Assembly: GCA_028683635.1 (NCBI GenBank) | Contig: JAQUHL010000075.1 | Location: 1 to 8,051 of the forward strand | Length of the DNA: 8,051 nt | Direction: 5' to 3' | Source of the DNA: Candidatus Cloacimonadota bacterium | GTDB lineage: Bacteria; Cloacimonadota; Cloacimonadia; Cloacimonadales; Cloacimonadaceae | Shown here: positions 6,573 to 8,051 of the stretch, one piece after another | How positions within the stretch are numbered: the first letter of the stretch is position 1 | How the letters are laid out: every line of letters starts with the position of its first letter | Position numbers and translations under genes: made by a program | The notes under the pieces: generated by a model | The model's database searches: none | Told to the model about the DNA's origin: nothing | What the model saw: only the letters and a program-made list of their open reading frames with translations

Positions 6573-6634
6573 GGTAGGCAACCTATGTTACAGACGGTCT
6601 GAAGACCGTGCTACCGACACGGGCTTCAACCCGT
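6573..6634. repeat. REP-like double hairpin
   Basis: Two perfect hairpins lie side by side. The first is ACGGTC (6594-6599), loop TGAA, GACCGT (6604-6609). The second is ACGGG (6619-6623), loop CTTCAA, CCCGT (6630-6634). An outer pairing of GGTAG (6573-6577) with CTACC (6611-6615) can enclose the first hairpin. This pattern resembles REP-type elements (ACGGTCTGAAGACCGT plus a CGGGTTGAAGCCCG partner) that I recall as common between genes in Bacteroidetes and related phyla. Placed between two converging genes, it could shield mRNA 3' ends on both sides. Confidence 0.65.
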
Positions 6635-6661
6635 TAGTTATTGCAATGATCTTTTTTTGGT

Positions 6662-7063
6662 TCAGTGCTTTTCTTTACACAACTCGATCAGTACTCCCAG
6701 AGTGGATTTGGGATGCAAAAAAGCAATATCTGCTCCGTGAGCTCCGGGCCTGGGTTCTTTATCAATAAGCAGAATACCCTCTTCCTGAGCTTTTTCCAGA
6801 CCCTGAGGGAGGTTGTCCACAGCAAAAGCGATGTGTTGGATACCCTCGCCCTTCTTCTCGATAAATTTGGCAATTGGGCTGTCTTCCGCAGTTGGGGCAA
6901 GTAATTCTATCCGTGTATCCCCACAGGGGAAAAAAGCCACCTTCACTTTTTGGGAAGGTACTTCTTCAATTGCTTCAAGCTTCAAGCCCAGCTTTTCGTA
7001 AAAGGCAATACCGGTTTCCAGGTCTTTGACGGCGATTCCGATGTGACTGATATGTTTTACCAC
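6662..7063 (-). CDS. mce: Methylmalonyl-CoA epimerase
   Basis: A cytoplasmic metalloenzyme that interconverts (S)- and (R)-methylmalonyl-CoA, the step between methylmalonyl-CoA mutase and the carboxylation or decarboxylation to propionyl-CoA. The 133 residues form the two beta-alpha-beta-beta-beta modules of the vicinal oxygen chelate fold. Expected metal ligands are His7 (SHIGIAV), Glu53 (RIELLAP), His77 (QHIAFAV) and Glu127 (VLIELC). The run PRPGAHGADIAFLHPKST (104-121) is diagnostic for this enzyme within the glyoxalase superfamily. I chose the GTG at 7063 because AAGGAG lies six bases upstream and the product then starts MVKHISHIGIAV, as in known epimerases. A longer frame from another GTG at 7102 would begin inside a hairpin and translate the ribosome site. 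It follows korC by 67 bases in the same direction. Confidence 0.93.
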   Translation of the reverse strand: MVKHISHIGIAVKDLETGIAFYEKLGLKLEAIEEVPSQKVKVAFFPCGDTRIELLAPTAEDSPIAKFIEKKGEGIQHIAFAVDNLPQGLEKAQEEGILLIDKEPRPGAHGADIAFLHPKSTLGVLIELCKEKH

Positions 7064-7069
7064 AATCTT

Positions 7070-7075
7070 CTCCTT
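7070..7075 (-). promoter_or_regulatory. Ribosome binding site of mce
   Basis: On the minus strand this reads AAGGAG, six bases before the GTG start at 7063. It lies only six bases beyond the 3' arm of the hairpin at 7082-7107, so folding or a stalled ribosome nearby could affect its access. It is the main reason for rejecting the longer mce frame. Confidence 0.8.
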
Positions 7076-7081
7076 AAAGCA

Positions 7082-7107
7082 AAGGGTGGTTTTGAAGACC
7101 ACCCCTT
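7082..7107 (-). terminator. Hairpin between korC and mce, partial terminator or mRNA-stability element
   Basis: On the minus strand AAGGGGTGGT pairs with ACCACCCTT (one bulged base) around a seven-base loop, giving roughly nine pairs. The tail after the stem is TGCTTT, not a strong T tract. It begins 23 bases after the korC stop and ends just before the mce ribosome site. It may terminate part of the kor transcript, with mce expressed by read-through, or it may only protect the mRNA end. No clear separate mce promoter is visible in the gap. Confidence 0.45.
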
Positions 7108-7130
7108 GATGATATTTTTTGGTTTTGATT

Positions 7131-7682
7131 CTAATGTTTTGGTTTGTATTTATTCACCAGGTCGAAGCCGATATTCATGGCTTTGTGGTTGATTTCCACA
7201 AAGGCCGGTTTTACAGTTTCGGCAATGGCTTGTTTGAGAGATTCTTCTTTAACTATGCCGGTAAGCTTAACCAGAAAAGCAAGCGACATAATGTTGGTTG
7301 AAATCGGGCTACCCAGCTTTTCCGAGCAGATCTCGGTAAAGGGAATCTCATAGGTATTTTCCGCAGCAAGAGCGAGATTCTTCACAAAGGTTGTATCAAT
7401 GATAAGAATCCCATCTTCATTAAGGTCATAGAGATAGACATCACAGGCTTCCTGTGTGAGAGCCAGCAGACAGTCGAAATGAGTCGCTTCCGGGAAATAG
7501 ATTTCCTGTTCGCTGATTATCACATCAGCCCTGGAATATCCACCTCTGGATTCAGGCCCATAACTTTGGGTTTGGGTTACTTTTTTTTGTTCTAAAACTG
7601 CGGCCCGGGCAAGTATGATTCCTGCGAGAATGAGTCCCTGACCACCGCTTCCGCTTAAGCGAACTTCAAAGCTCCTGTTCAT
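7131..7682 (-). CDS. korC: 2-oxoacid:ferredoxin oxidoreductase gamma subunit, probably 2-oxoglutarate type
   Basis: Gamma subunit (183 residues) of a cytoplasmic multi-subunit enzyme that oxidatively decarboxylates a 2-oxoacid with CoA and reduces ferredoxin. Family hallmarks are LSGSGGQGLILAG (9-21), the glycine-rich CoA-domain loop, and QTQSYGPESRGGYSRADVI (37-55). The length is typical of a separate gamma subunit. Overall it looks closest to KorC of 2-oxoglutarate:ferredoxin oxidoreductases, giving succinyl-CoA. The partner mce, acting on the succinyl-CoA/methylmalonyl-CoA branch, agrees with this, but the branched-chain (VorC-type) form cannot be ruled out without the alpha subunit. The ATG is preceded by a strong AGGAGG site (7687-7692), and its ATGA overlaps the korB stop, so gamma and beta are translationally coupled for balanced assembly. 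Confidence 0.9.
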   Translation of the reverse strand: MNRSFEVRLSGSGGQGLILAGIILARAAVLEQKKVTQTQSYGPESRGGYSRADVIISEQEIYFPEATHFDCLLALTQEACDVYLYDLNEDGILIIDTTFVKNLALAAENTYEIPFTEICSEKLGSPISTNIMSLAFLVKLTGIVKEESLKQAIAETVKPAFVEINHKAMNIGFDLVNKYKPKH

Positions 7683-8051
7683 TTCTCCTCCTTTTTCATA
7701 ACCCTGGAGATCAGATCACCATAGACATTTGAAAACTCAGGACGAATCTCCTGGCGAAGGATACCTCTGATGATCTTTCCTTCGGTTTTGTCGGGAGGAA
7801 GTTTCTGGGCAGCCGCCAGTGTGATGGAGTTATCCCGCATCTCTTTCATCATTTCGGGTGCACCCCCTTTTTTGTTCAGGCGTCCATATATCACAGGGCA
7901 GGCACTGATTACTTCGATCAGTGAAAATCCCGGATGATTGATGGCTTTTTCGATCATCCCCTGGGTTTCGATGGAGTGAAACGCAGTGGTTCTTGCCACA
8001 AAGGATGCTCCAGCTCCCATAGCCAGATCGCAGATATTAAAATCCGGTTCT
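7679..8051 (-). CDS. korB: 2-oxoacid:ferredoxin oxidoreductase beta subunit, C-terminal part (partial)
   Basis: The frame stays open to the window edge, giving 123 C-terminal residues; the N-terminal part with the thiamine diphosphate site lies outside. A Met at 8020 is internal, not the start: the ten codons before it read EPDFNICDLA, which continues directly into MGAGASFVAR, a normal piece of this family. The later segment GFSLIEVISACPVIYGRLNK, then KIIRGILRQEIRPEFSNVYGDLI, matches the C-terminus of KorB-type subunits. The beta subunit binds thiamine diphosphate and passes electrons towards ferredoxin. The stop TGA overlaps the korC start. The alpha subunit gene, and perhaps a ferredoxin-like delta subunit gene, are expected further right, outside the window. 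Confidence 0.9.
   Translation of the reverse strand, partial: EPDFNICDLAMGAGASFVARTTAFHSIETQGMIEKAINHPGFSLIEVISACPVIYGRLNKKGGAPEMMKEMRDNSITLAAAQKLPPDKTEGKIIRGILRQEIRPEFSNVYGDLISRVMKKEEK

Noticed and set aside
7064..7102. N-terminal extension of mce by 13 residues from a GTG at 7102
   Set aside because: The extension would begin inside the hairpin and translate the AAGGAG site. The start at 7063 matches known epimerase N-termini.

Overview
The window looks like a piece of a Gram-negative, anaerobic, amino-acid-fermenting bacterium. The best guess is the candidate phylum Cloacimonadota (the Candidatus Cloacimonas type). This rests on three things: a ferredoxin-dependent 2-oxoacid oxidoreductase next to methylmalonyl-CoA epimerase, an envelope transport operon with outer-membrane proteins, and hairpin-rich intergenic repeats that resemble ones I recall from that lineage and from Bacteroidetes. 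The lineage is an inference that a homology search should settle. Coding density is high, Shine-Dalgarno sites are strong (AAGGAG type), and no tRNA, rRNA, CRISPR or transposase gene is visible.

Left part (1-4365, + strand): one tight operon. It opens with what appears to be the last 21 codons of an outer-membrane protein. Then come an ABC ATPase of the LolD/MacB class, two FtsX-type permeases, a secreted LolA-like lipoprotein-sorting protein (TP_0789-like family) and a small FMN-binding split-barrel protein. Stops and starts overlap or lie within about 12 bases of each other throughout. I read it as a dedicated LolCDE/LolA-like export route that moves a lipoprotein or lipid from the inner membrane across the periplasm.

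Middle part (4366-6186, + strand): a gap with a possible promoter leads to one large outer-membrane beta-barrel gene. Its start is best placed at 4539, behind an AAGGAG site. The barrel carries an inserted acidic domain with thrombospondin-type-3 calcium motifs and a further EF-hand-like loop just before its last strand. A hairpin terminator follows the stop.

Repeat region (6187-6661): about 475 bases without a gene. It holds a 64-base direct repeat (two copies, 229 bases apart) flanking a unit with two decayed GAGCCCC hairpin cores, then a small hairpin, a perfect 14-base palindrome and a pair of REP-like hairpins.

Right part (6662-8051, - strand): reading right to left, the end of korB, then korC (overlapping it by ATGA), then mce after a 67-base gap that contains a hairpin. 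Together these link 2-oxoglutarate to succinyl-CoA and on to methylmalonyl-CoA, either to make propionate from amino acids or, run backwards, to oxidise it.
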